Part shown: positions 25,035 to 31,379 of the stretch, piece by piece
Layout of the letters: every line of letters begins with the position of its first letter
How positions within the stretch are numbered: position 1 is the first letter of the stretch
Assembly (NCBI GenBank): GCA_022601445.1
Contig: JAJACP010000003.1
Location: 1-64,000 of the forward strand
Origin: Chlamydiales bacterium
Lineage (GTDB): Bacteria > Chlamydiota > Chlamydiia > Chlamydiales > JAAKFR01
Reading direction: 5' to 3'
Length of the DNA: 64,000 nt
Notes under the pieces: generated by a model
Database searches by the model: none
Seen by the model: only the letters and a program-made list of their open reading frames with translations
Told to the model about the DNA's origin: nothing
Position numbers and translations under genes: made by a program

Positions 25035-25328
25035 CTATATAGCCATCTGCAGCGGCTCTATATCCCTCTTGTGCTGAGAGGCTTTCCATAGATCGTAGTG
25101 CAGCTGTAAGTTTAGCCAGAACATGGGTGTCGTTCCAAGAGCCAACGACAAGTCAATAGCAGTATCTGGCGTAATCCCACGCTTTTCATGAATGATCTCA
25201 TTCAATTTCGCATAGGTCCATCCTAGATGGCGAGCGAGTTGGGCTTGTGAAATGCCCAAGGGAACAAGAAATTCTTCCCAAAGCATTTCGCCTGGATGTG
25301 TAGGCTTTCTATATTTTGGTAACAACAT
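25035..25328 (-). CDS. higA: HigA-type antitoxin (XRE helix-turn-helix)
   Basis: A 97-aa DNA-binding antitoxin that neutralises HigB and represses the operon. KPTHPGEMLWEEFLVPLGIS is the family N-terminus; ISQAQLARHLGWTYAKLNEIIHEKRGITPDTAIDLSLAL is the helix-turn-helix; FWLNLQLHYDLWKA follows, typical of VapI/HigA proteins. It lies 8 bases downstream of higB, the characteristic toxin-first order. The end of the gene is 31 bases from the outer dnaK repeat. Confidence 0.93.
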   Translation of the reverse strand: MLLPKYRKPTHPGEMLWEEFLVPLGISQAQLARHLGWTYAKLNEIIHEKRGITPDTAIDLSLALGTTPMFWLNLQLHYDLWKASQHKRDIEPLQMAI

Positions 25329-25336
25329 ACCCTCTC

Positions 25337-25630
25337 CTAATGGTAATCTACTATTTCTATATCTTCAGCATTTCCGTCAATCCAAGTAAAAGCAATGCGG
25401 TACTGATCATTAATTCGGATGCTATGTTGATGCTTTCTATCCCCGCGCAATTTTTCGAGCTGGTTGCTGGGAGGCACCTTCAAATCTTTCAGTGCTGCTG
25501 CAGAACGGATCATGTCAAGCTTACGCCTAGCTACCTTATGCAGATAAGAAGGCAGCAACTTACGTGCATTTTTCGAATTCTTGCCGTCGTAAATATCTCC
25601 AGTCGCTCTATTAAGGAAGTTAACTAGCAT
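25337..25630 (-). CDS. higB: HigB-type toxin (RelE-fold ribosome-dependent RNase)
   Basis: A 97-aa toxin expected to cleave mRNA on the ribosome. HKVARRKLDMIRSAAALKDLKVPPSNQLEKLRGDRKHQHSIRINDQYRIAFTW is the HigB core, including the conserved RGDR..HSIRINDQYRI strand pair. The length is typical and the frame intact. The promoter TATAAT lies only about 10 bases upstream of the ATG, implying a very short or absent leader. Confidence 0.93.
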   Translation of the reverse strand: MLVNFLNRATGDIYDGKNSKNARKLLPSYLHKVARRKLDMIRSAAALKDLKVPPSNQLEKLRGDRKHQHSIRINDQYRIAFTWIDGNAEDIEIVDYH

Positions 25631-25640
25631 CTAATATATC

Positions 25641-25669
25641 ATTATATCGAAATTCGATAATGTTAGCAA
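25641..25669 (-). promoter_or_regulatory. higBA promoter with palindromic operator
   Basis: Minus-strand TTGCTA (25664-25669) and perfect TATAAT (25641-25646) are spaced 17 bases. The spacer holds the near-perfect palindrome TATCGAAATTCGATA (25645-25659), well placed for HigA to block RNA polymerase. Autoregulation is typical for this family; binding here is inferred. Confidence 0.65.
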
Positions 25670-25670
25670 G

Positions 25671-25702
25671 GAAAAAAAACCCCGCTCATTCGAGCGGGGT
25701 TT
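25671..25702 (-). terminator. dnaK operon terminator
   Basis: On the minus strand, AAACCCCGCTC and GAGCGGGGTTT pair perfectly (loop GAAT as read on the minus strand, ATTC on the plus) and run into eight T. It sits 10 bases beyond the dnaK stop, a classic intrinsic terminator. Confidence 0.9.
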
Positions 25703-25784
25703 GTATTCAAACTTATTGCGTATCATCGTCGTCAATCACTTCGACATCAGCCTCTTCAATCGACTCATCTTCGTTCTTAGACTC
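25677..25784. repeat. Duplicated dnaK 3' end, inner copy (part of intact dnaK)
   Basis: 108 bases matching 24896-25003. It comprises the terminator and the last ~23 codons of dnaK. The two copies are in direct orientation, 673 bases apart, with higBA between them. Confidence 0.95.
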
Positions 25785-27644
25785 CGCTTGAGCAGGACCG
25801 GCTCCTGGAGGAGGTGGTGTGGCACCACCTGCAGCCGCTCCAGCCTTCATCGCTTCGCCAATCTTCTGCATGTGCGTATTGAGCTCCTCTTTAGCCGCTT
25901 TGATCTTGTCTAGATCTTCGCCCTTCAGAGCTTCACGCACGGCATCAATCCTAGATTGAATGTCACTGGCAACATCAGCCGGAATCTTATCTTTATACTC
26001 TGTCAAAGACTTTTCTGCCTGAAAAGCAAGCCCATCCGCTTCGTTGCGGATTTCAACCTGCTCTTTGCGCTGGCGATCCTCTTCTTTGTGCATCTCCGCA
26101 TCTTTCACCATGCGGTCAATGTCCTCTTCACGCAGCCCCGAAGCGGCTTCAATACGGATTTTTTGCTCTTTTCCGGAAGAGAGATCCTTAGCAGAAACAT
26201 GCAAAATTCCGTTAGCATCCACATCAAAACTTACCTCAATCTGGGGCATACCGCGTGGAGCTGGAGGGATCTCGGTCAGATCAAACCGGCCAATCTCCTT
26301 GTTGTCACGCGCCATGGGACGCTCTCCTTGAAGCACCACAATCGTCACAGCTGGCTGATTGTCGCTAGCTGTCGAAAAGACTTGTTTTTTCTGCGTCGGA
26401 ATGGTGGTGTTGCGCTCAACAAGTGGAGTCATCACGCCGCCCATTGTTTCAATTCCAAGTGTTAAAGGGATGACATCGAGAAGCAAGATATCTTTTACAT
26501 CTCCTCCTAACACCCCTCCTTGAATGGAAGCACCAAGAGCAACCACTTCATCTGGATTCACTCCTTTGTGTGGATCGCGTTTGAAGATCTCTTTCACAAT
26601 CGCTTGAACAGCAGGCATCCGAGACATTCCTCCCACAAGCAGCACATCATCGAGCTGGTCAGGTGTCAGTCCGGCATCTTTTAGAGCTGCGAGGCAAGGC
26701 TCACGTGTGCGCTCGATGAGATCGTGGGTTAAAGATTCCAGCTGCGAACGGGTAAGCGTCAGCGCCAAGTGTTTAGGTCCAGTGGCATCCATTGTAATAA
26801 ACGGCTGGTTGATCTCAGTAGAAGGGACGCCTGAAAGTTCAACTTTTGCTTTTTCTGCTGCATCACGTAGACGTTGCAGCGCCATCTTATCTTTACTGAG
26901 ATCAATGCCTTGCTCTTTTTGAAACTGGTCGAGCATCCAGTGGATGATGGCATTGTCAAAATCGTCGCCACCAAGGTGGGTATCTCCATTTGTGGAGAGC
27001 ACTTCAAAAACGCCCTCCCCAATCTCGAGAATGGAGATGTCAAAGGTTCCTCCACCGAGGTCGAAGACAGCTACTTTTTTATCGCCCCCCTTATCCAGAC
27101 CATAAGCTAATGCTGCTGCGGTCGGCTCGGGAATAATCCGTTTGACATCGAGACCGGCAATGCGGCCCGCATCACGTGTGGAAGCACGCTGTGAGTCGTT
27201 GAAGTAAGCAGGAACCGTGATGACGGCTTCTGTGACAGGCTCACCGAGATAGGCCTCAGCTGTCTCTTTCATTTTGACAAGAACTTGCGCGCCAATCTCT
27301 TCAGGAGTGAGTTTTTTGCCATCTACTTCAAAAACTGCATCGCCTTTGTCATTGGCAGTTACTGTGAAAGGAACCGTTTTGATCTCTGACTCAACCTCAT
27401 CATATTTTCGTCCAATGAAGCGCTTGGTTGAACAAAGTGTACGATCTGGATTGGTGACGGCCTGCCGCTTGGCAGGGATTCCGACTAACCGCTCATCTCC
27501 TTTGTAAGCGACAATAGAGGGTGTGGTGCGCCCTCCCTCTGCAGAGGCGATTACTTTTCCTTGGCCCCCTTCCATCACCGCAACGCAGGAGTTGGTGGTT
27601 CCAAGGTCAATACCGATGATTTTACCTTTTTTTTGTTCCGTCAT
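25713..27644 (-). CDS. dnaK: Chaperone DnaK (Hsp70)
   Basis: ATP-dependent folding chaperone, 643 aa from the ATG at 27644, the start consistent with [22 protein letters not shown] and a GAAGGAT ribosome-binding site. The nucleotide-binding domain shows [47 protein letters not shown] and [11 protein letters not shown]. The substrate domain has the [18 protein letters not shown] segment, and the tail ends in an acidic IDDDDTQ. It lies 4 bases after grpE. The 3' end is duplicated downstream of higBA. Confidence 0.98.
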   Translation of the reverse strand: MTEQKKGKIIGIDLGTTNSCVAVMEGGQGKVIASAEGGRTTPSIVAYKGDERLVGIPAKRQAVTNPDRTLCSTKRFIGRKYDEVESEIKTVPFTVTANDKGDAVFEVDGKKLTPEEIGAQVLVKMKETAEAYLGEPVTEAVITVPAYFNDSQRASTRDAGRIAGLDVKRIIPEPTAAALAYGLDKGGDKKVAVFDLGGGTFDISILEIGEGVFEVLSTNGDTHLGGDDFDNAIIHWMLDQFQKEQGIDLSKDKMALQRLRDAAEKAKVELSGVPSTEINQPFITMDATGPKHLALTLTRSQLESLTHDLIERTREPCLAALKDAGLTPDQLDDVLLVGGMSRMPAVQAIVKEIFKRDPHKGVNPDEVVALGASIQGGVLGGDVKDILLLDVIPLTLGIETMGGVMTPLVERNTTIPTQKKQVFSTASDNQPAVTIVVLQGERPMARDNKEIGRFDLTEIPPAPRGMPQIEVSFDVDANGILHVSAKDLSSGKEQKIRIEAASGLREEDIDRMVKDAEMHKEEDRQRKEQVEIRNEADGLAFQAEKSLTEYKDKIPADVASDIQSRIDAVREALKGEDLDKIKAAKEELNTHMQKIGEAMKAGAAAGGATPPPPGAGPAQAESKNEDESIEEADVEVIDDDDTQ

Positions 27645-27648
27645 AACT

Positions 27649-28170
27649 CTATCCTTCTTGTTTTTCTTCTGAATTGTTTTCTCCAGGAGCTTTCGCGACA
27701 TTTACGCGTGCTACACGGATGGGACGCTCTCCCATCTTATAGCCGCGCACAAGCTCTTCAACGACCACTCCTGGTGCATAATCTGTTGTTTCCACCATCT
27801 CCACCGCTTCGTGGAGGTGGGGATCAAAAACCTTTCCAACCGAGTGGTACTCTTCGACACCATGGTTGTTGAGGATCTGTTTAAATTGGTTTAGAAGCAT
27901 CTCAAATCCAACTGCCCACGTACGTACCTCATCGGACATGCTTTCAGCAAAATGCAGCGCCTTTTCAAGATTATCGAGGGGATGCAGAAACTCGACAAGA
28001 ATTCCTTCGATGGCATACTTCATCGTGTCCTGCCGCTCTTTTTGCATCCGTTTACGCGCATTTTCTGATTCGGCAAGCACGCGCAGATATTTATCTTGAG
28101 CCTCTTTTAGACTCTCTTTTAGCTGCTCGACCTCATCGATTTCAGTCGGATTTTCTTCTTCTTCGGACAT
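27649..28170 (-). CDS. grpE: Nucleotide exchange factor GrpE
   Basis: The cochaperone that releases ADP from DnaK, 173 aa from the ATG at 28170. This start is chosen because AAGGAG lies 6 bases upstream; a GTG two codons earlier would overlap it. An N-terminal acidic helix ([15 protein letters not shown]) and long coiled coil are followed by the GrpE beta domain with [24 protein letters not shown] and [14 protein letters not shown]. The gene sits between hrcA and dnaK. Confidence 0.96.
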   Translation of the reverse strand: MSEEEENPTEIDEVEQLKESLKEAQDKYLRVLAESENARKRMQKERQDTMKYAIEGILVEFLHPLDNLEKALHFAESMSDEVRTWAVGFEMLLNQFKQILNNHGVEEYHSVGKVFDPHLHEAVEMVETTDYAPGVVVEELVRGYKMGERPIRVARVNVAKAPGENNSEEKQEG

Positions 28171-28172
28171 GA

Positions 28173-29297
28173 TCACTCCTTAATTTCTAGTAGGTGTTGG
28201 GCAGCTTGATCGATTTGGGTATATGGACTTGTGCTGCGTGGCTGACGGAAAGAGAGTTTAAACTTGACGAGACTTTTCGTCAGGGATTTACTTAAGCCGT
28301 CTGCAAAAAACTGCAAGGTGGCAAACAAAGAGCGATAGTGCATCCGGCAGGGGCCTAGAATTCCAATGGCGCCTGCCGCTGTTTGGCCCACATGGTAGGG
28401 GACTGCAATCACGGAGCACCCTTGAGCAGCTGAGGCGTAGGGAGCTAGATCGCTTCCGATCCAATATCTCAAAGAGCCCTCGCGCACGCAATCATTCAGG
28501 AGCAGCCGCATATGCGCAGGATTTTCAAATAAAGAAAGGCCCGTTGCCAGAGCAACTGGATCATTAAATTCAGGATAGGAGAGAAGAGTGGAAAATCCGG
28601 TGCGGTAGACATCTTCATCACTGAAATTGGAGTAGCGTACTAAATAGCGCACCATGATTTCATTGTAGAAATACTGAGCGAGTGTCTGCTCATCAGGTGT
28701 GAGGTTTTCAGGCTTTTCGCCCCCTTTAATCCGCCACTGAATGTGCGATTCGATTCTTTTTAACGAAAACGCACTCAGCTTTTGATCGATTGGGAGCACT
28801 TCCGTGAAGATTTGACCAAAATCGGTGACCATCACACATAAAAGACGGTCCGGATCAATTCCCACCAGCTTGATATCTAAGATAAAATCGTGATCAAAGC
28901 GGACGGAAGTCAGAAAAACGGCATATTCTGTTAAAGCGCTGAGTTTTTCTGCGCTCTTTTGGAGGTAGCGCGCTAAATTGCGCGATTCGCCCAGCTCTAG
29001 ATCTGCCAGCTTCTCCTCAATCCCGGGTTCCGGTTGAGGCGAAGAGAGCGCGTGCGCCGCATAGAGACGAAACGCTTCATTGGTCGGAATGCGCCCTCCT
29101 GAGGAGTGGGGTTGCTGAAGAAAGCCCTGTTTCTCCAACTCTACGAAATAGTTACGAATCGTTGCCGAGCTTAGGCCCTGAAATCCGTGCTCTTTGAGCG
29201 TGTTGGAGCCAATTGGCTTGTTCGTCTCTAAATAGAGCTCCACAAGGCCAAGTAAAACCTGATGCGCACGACTCTCTTTTTTTGATGGTTTCTTCAT
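28173..29297 (-). CDS. hrcA: Heat-inducible transcription repressor HrcA
   Basis: Represses the heat-shock operon by binding CIRCE, assisted by GroEL in known systems. 374 aa from the ATG at 29297 (MKKPSKKESRAHQ). The N-terminal winged helix includes GLVELYLETNKPIGSNTLKE and LSSATIRNYFVELEKQGFLQQPHSSGGRIPT. The C-terminal part includes IAVPYHVGQTAAGAIGILGPCRMHY. The chlamydial C-terminal extension (about 35 residues rich in Ser, Lys and Arg) is present. First gene of hrcA-grpE-dnaK. Confidence 0.96.
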   Translation of the reverse strand: MKKPSKKESRAHQVLLGLVELYLETNKPIGSNTLKEHGFQGLSSATIRNYFVELEKQGFLQQPHSSGGRIPTNEAFRLYAAHALSSPQPEPGIEEKLADLELGESRNLARYLQKSAEKLSALTEYAVFLTSVRFDHDFILDIKLVGIDPDRLLCVMVTDFGQIFTEVLPIDQKLSAFSLKRIESHIQWRIKGGEKPENLTPDEQTLAQYFYNEIMVRYLVRYSNFSDEDVYRTGFSTLLSYPEFNDPVALATGLSLFENPAHMRLLLNDCVREGSLRYWIGSDLAPYASAAQGCSVIAVPYHVGQTAAGAIGILGPCRMHYRSLFATLQFFADGLSKSLTKSLVKFKLSFRQPRSTSPYTQIDQAAQHLLEIKE

Positions 29298-29306
29298 TTG
29301 CCGGCT

Positions 29307-29335
29307 ATTATACCCATAACCCTCTCGAGAATCAA
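29307..29335 (-). promoter_or_regulatory. hrcA operon promoter
   Basis: Minus-strand TTGATT (29330-29335) and perfect TATAAT (29307-29312) are 17 bases apart. Transcription would begin about 3 bases before the hrcA ATG, so a nearly leaderless mRNA is predicted unless another promoter is used. Confidence 0.6.
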
Positions 29336-29341
29336 GCTTTT

Positions 29342-29368
29342 TTAGCACTCTACGCTAATGAGTGCTGG
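29342..29368. promoter_or_regulatory. CIRCE operator for HrcA
   Basis: TTAGCACTC (29342-29350), a 9-base spacer and GAGTGCTGG (29360-29368) match the consensus TTAGCACTC-N9-GAGTGCTAA in 16 of 18 arm positions. It lies just upstream of the -35 box of hrcA. Confidence 0.92.
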
Positions 29369-29413
29369 TTATTGTGTAAAGCTTTAATAAATAGTGATTT
29401 AAATATTAAAAAA

Positions 29414-29422
29414 TGGTATAAT
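29414..29422 (+). promoter_or_regulatory. Extended -10 promoter for the 132-aa gene
   Basis: TGGTATAAT is a perfect extended -10. No clear -35 is seen 17 bases upstream, as is common for extended -10 promoters. The start would be about 20 bases before the ATG at 29448. Confidence 0.5.
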
Positions 29423-29447
29423 ATATCTTCAACAAGGAGATTAGACC

Positions 29448-29846
29448 ATGGCTGTTCCAGGTATTTCGCCACAGGTTATTTCACAGGCATTTCTCCAGGA
29501 TTCTCCTCATACGGAGAGTAGAGAGGCGGATCACGCCTATTTTCTGGTGATGCTGCACTTTTTGAATCAGATTCACAAGTCGATCCGTTCATCTTGGGAG
29601 AGCGTTCGCGAGAGTCGGGTGGGGCACCGGAAGCGCCATGATGAGACGACGCGGTCTCGAGGGATTCAGGCTCAACAGACGGAGATTTCTCGACGTGAAG
29701 GTCAGCGTCGTCATGTCGATGCGCGTATGGTGGAGACTGAGGAGGACACGCCTCTTCACGCGGGGAGACGTCACCTTGCTAAGCGCCGCTTCCACGGGGG
29801 TGGTTACACCCAGGATGGCCACCGCCAGCTTAATCTTCCTGTTTAA
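29448..29846 (+). CDS. Unknown Arg/His-rich small protein, 132 aa
   Basis: Not recognised. The promoter and the AAGGAG ribosome-binding site 8 bases before the ATG support translation. The first ~50 residues (MAVPGISPQVISQAFLQDSPH ... AYFLVMLHFLNQIHKSIRSSW) look like an amphipathic or short hydrophobic helix. The remainder is highly charged, rich in Arg, His, Glu and Gln, and probably disordered. No signal peptide. It could be a secreted or nucleic-acid-binding protein; nothing in the sequence settles this. Confidence 0.65.
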   Translation: MAVPGISPQVISQAFLQDSPHTESREADHAYFLVMLHFLNQIHKSIRSSWESVRESRVGHRKRHDETTRSRGIQAQQTEISRREGQRRHVDARMVETEEDTPLHAGRRHLAKRRFHGGGYTQDGHRQLNLPV

Positions 29847-29906
29847 GCCGACTCATTTACTCATTTACTCATTATTGTTATAGCGAAGAATAAGAGAGGT
29901 AGACTT

Positions 29907-30161
29907 ATGAAAGACACCGTGCGTTTAAATTTCGAGTTTCCGCGAGAGGAGTATCCTTATCTTAAAATGCTTTGTGCCCAAAGGGGTGTTTCATTCAAAG
30001 AATTTGCGACTGAATTGCTTCTGCACGCCCTAGATGAATATGAAGATGAGCAGCTAGCTAAAAAGGCAAATGAGAGATTGAAAGAGATAAAGGAGGAAGA
30101 GATGATCTCCTGGGATGAAATGCGTCGTGCTGCTGGATGGGATGATGATCAAACTGTATAA
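29907..30161 (+). CDS. relB: RelB-like antitoxin
   Basis: 84 aa, the upstream partner of the RelE-type toxin. The N-terminal part (KDTVRLNFEFPREEYPYLKMLCAQRGVSFKEFATELLLHALDEYE) has a ribbon-helix-helix-like pattern for DNA binding. The charged C-terminal stretch ending MRRAAGWDDDQ would wrap the toxin. A GAGGTAGAC sequence precedes the ATG. It overlaps relE by 17 bases. Confidence 0.82.
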   Translation: MKDTVRLNFEFPREEYPYLKMLCAQRGVSFKEFATELLLHALDEYEDEQLAKKANERLKEIKEEEMISWDEMRRAAGWDDDQTV

Positions 30162-30417
30162 GATTCATTTTCATAAACACTGTCTAAAAGAACTGGAAAA
30201 AATTGCCCCTCCTTTCCGAAAGAGTATCAGTAGAAAAATTGAGGCCTTATCCGACGATCCTAGACCAAATGGGTGTAAAAAACTGAAGGGTTCAGATAAA
30301 GAGGCACTCTATCGTATTCATGCGGGTGATTACCGTGCGGTCTATACAATTCAAGACGAAGCGCTTGTTGTGCTTGTCGTTCAAGTTGGACACCGCAGAG
30401 ACGTTTATAGCAGATAG
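30145..30417 (+). CDS. relE: RelE/ParE-superfamily toxin
   Basis: A 90-aa toxin, expected to be a ribosome-dependent mRNA interferase. The start is set at 30145 (MIKLYKIHFHKHCLKELEKI) because this is the family N-terminus; longer in-frame starts run inside the antitoxin. The core PRPNGCKKLKGSDKEALYRIHAGDYRAVYTIQDEALVVLVVQVGHRRDVY contains the RelE YRIHxGDYRxxY and GHRxxVY motifs. The frame is intact, so the module may be active. Confidence 0.9.
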   Translation: MIKLYKIHFHKHCLKELEKIAPPFRKSISRKIEALSDDPRPNGCKKLKGSDKEALYRIHAGDYRAVYTIQDEALVVLVVQVGHRRDVYSR

Positions 30418-30438
30418 CGCACGCTTTTAGCTAAAACA

Positions 30439-30975
30439 CTAGTATCCACTAGCTCCGCCGCCACCTTGCCCTTGCAGGTCTAAGGGCCTGGGAGGAGAAG
30501 GGGGAAGGACAGGATGATTTTCCTCATTTTGTTCAACTATGTCCTGCATTAGATGACAAATGATGTACAATTTGTTTAAGGGATAATTGCTGGCATTTTG
30601 TACGTCTGCATTTCCGGGGGCCATTGTGTGATAGGCAATGAAAAGTATAATAGTTAACTTGTCATCCAATGTCCCGTCTTTTATTAGACGGGCTGAGTTT
30701 TCGATTTTGTGAGATAAAATGCTGATAGTACTTGCACATAACCGATTTTCCCATCTTAGCGGCCAGTTAGGCAATGAGTCTAGATCACTTAAAACCTGCT
30801 GCGCAACGGCAGCGGTGCGTGTGTATAAATCTCCAAATTCTATAGGTCCAACAGTTTGGCGCTCAGAGTGCACACGGTATTCGTTAGCAAGACGATCAAG
30901 CTCTGGCTCTAAAGCATAGAGCGAAGCAGCAGCAGCAACAGCAGCAGGTGGAGTATTACCATTTGAAATAGCCAT
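30439..30975 (-). CDS. Unknown protein with Pro/Gly-rich tail, 178 aa
   Basis: No family recognised. An N-terminal Ala-rich stretch (TPPAAVAAAASLYALEPELDRLANEY) is followed by a helical middle and a low-complexity tail (PPSPPRPLDLQGQGGGGASGY). No membrane span or classical signal peptide. A GAAGATT sequence before the ATG is a weak ribosome-binding site. A disordered Pro-rich tail is common among host-directed proteins, but that is speculation. Confidence 0.55.
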   Translation of the reverse strand: MAISNGNTPPAAVAAAASLYALEPELDRLANEYRVHSERQTVGPIEFGDLYTRTAAVAQQVLSDLDSLPNWPLRWENRLCASTISILSHKIENSARLIKDGTLDDKLTIILFIAYHTMAPGNADVQNASNYPLNKLYIICHLMQDIVEQNEENHPVLPPSPPRPLDLQGQGGGGASGY

Positions 30976-31067
30976 ATTTAATCTTCAACTTGTTTTTTCG
31001 AAGTAAGATAATAAAAGTTCTGTAAATTACTGACAACCAGTAAATAAAATTTATTGGCGGCTTCGGC

Positions 31068-31265
31068 CTACCGCATAACATCATGGATGGTTCCGAAGAC
31101 GATTGCTACCAAGCGCGTAATGATAGTGGCGTCGGAGCGACCACCACTCCGATCCTGCTCAAAGGCTTGCCATTCTTGGAGGCTAGGAGCGGGTCTCTCA
31201 GGGTCATCTGGGTCTCTACTGCGTGCCATCACCTCTGAGATGTTTTCGTATCTTTTCTGTGCCAT
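31068..31265 (-). CDS. Unknown small protein, 65 aa
   Basis: A strong AAGGAG 9 bases before the ATG and a promoter (TTAACA, 16 bases, TATAAA at 31294-31321) support expression. The protein is hydrophilic and acidic up to about residue 45 (SRDPDDPERPAPSLQEWQAFEQDRSGG), then has a short hydrophobic C-terminus (TIITRLVAIVFGTIHDVM). Family unknown. Confidence 0.6.
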   Translation of the reverse strand: MAQKRYENISEVMARSRDPDDPERPAPSLQEWQAFEQDRSGGRSDATIITRLVAIVFGTIHDVMR

Positions 31266-31293
31266 CGAAGACTCCTTCTTTTCAAAGGGGAAT

Positions 31294-31321
31294 TTTATAC
31301 CAAAGACTCAAAGAATGTTAA
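31294..31321 (-). promoter_or_regulatory. Promoter for the 65-aa gene
   Basis: Minus-strand TTAACA (31316-31321) and TATAAA (31294-31299) are 16 bases apart, about 30 bases before the ATG at 31265. Confidence 0.5.
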
Positions 31322-31379
31322 CCGGAAAAAAAGCATGATCAAAGATCGACTTTTTCAATGATCCCAGATTGTGCTGTCA

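Noticed and set aside
25035-25630. Annotating the dnaK-flanked segment as an integron or phage
   Set aside because: There is no integrase, no attC-like structure and no other cargo; only the direct repeats and the TA genes are visible.
29850-29873. Short ACTCATTT tandem repeat
   Set aside because: Only three 8-base units between two genes; too short to be called CRISPR or a functional array. No CRISPR array is seen anywhere in the window.
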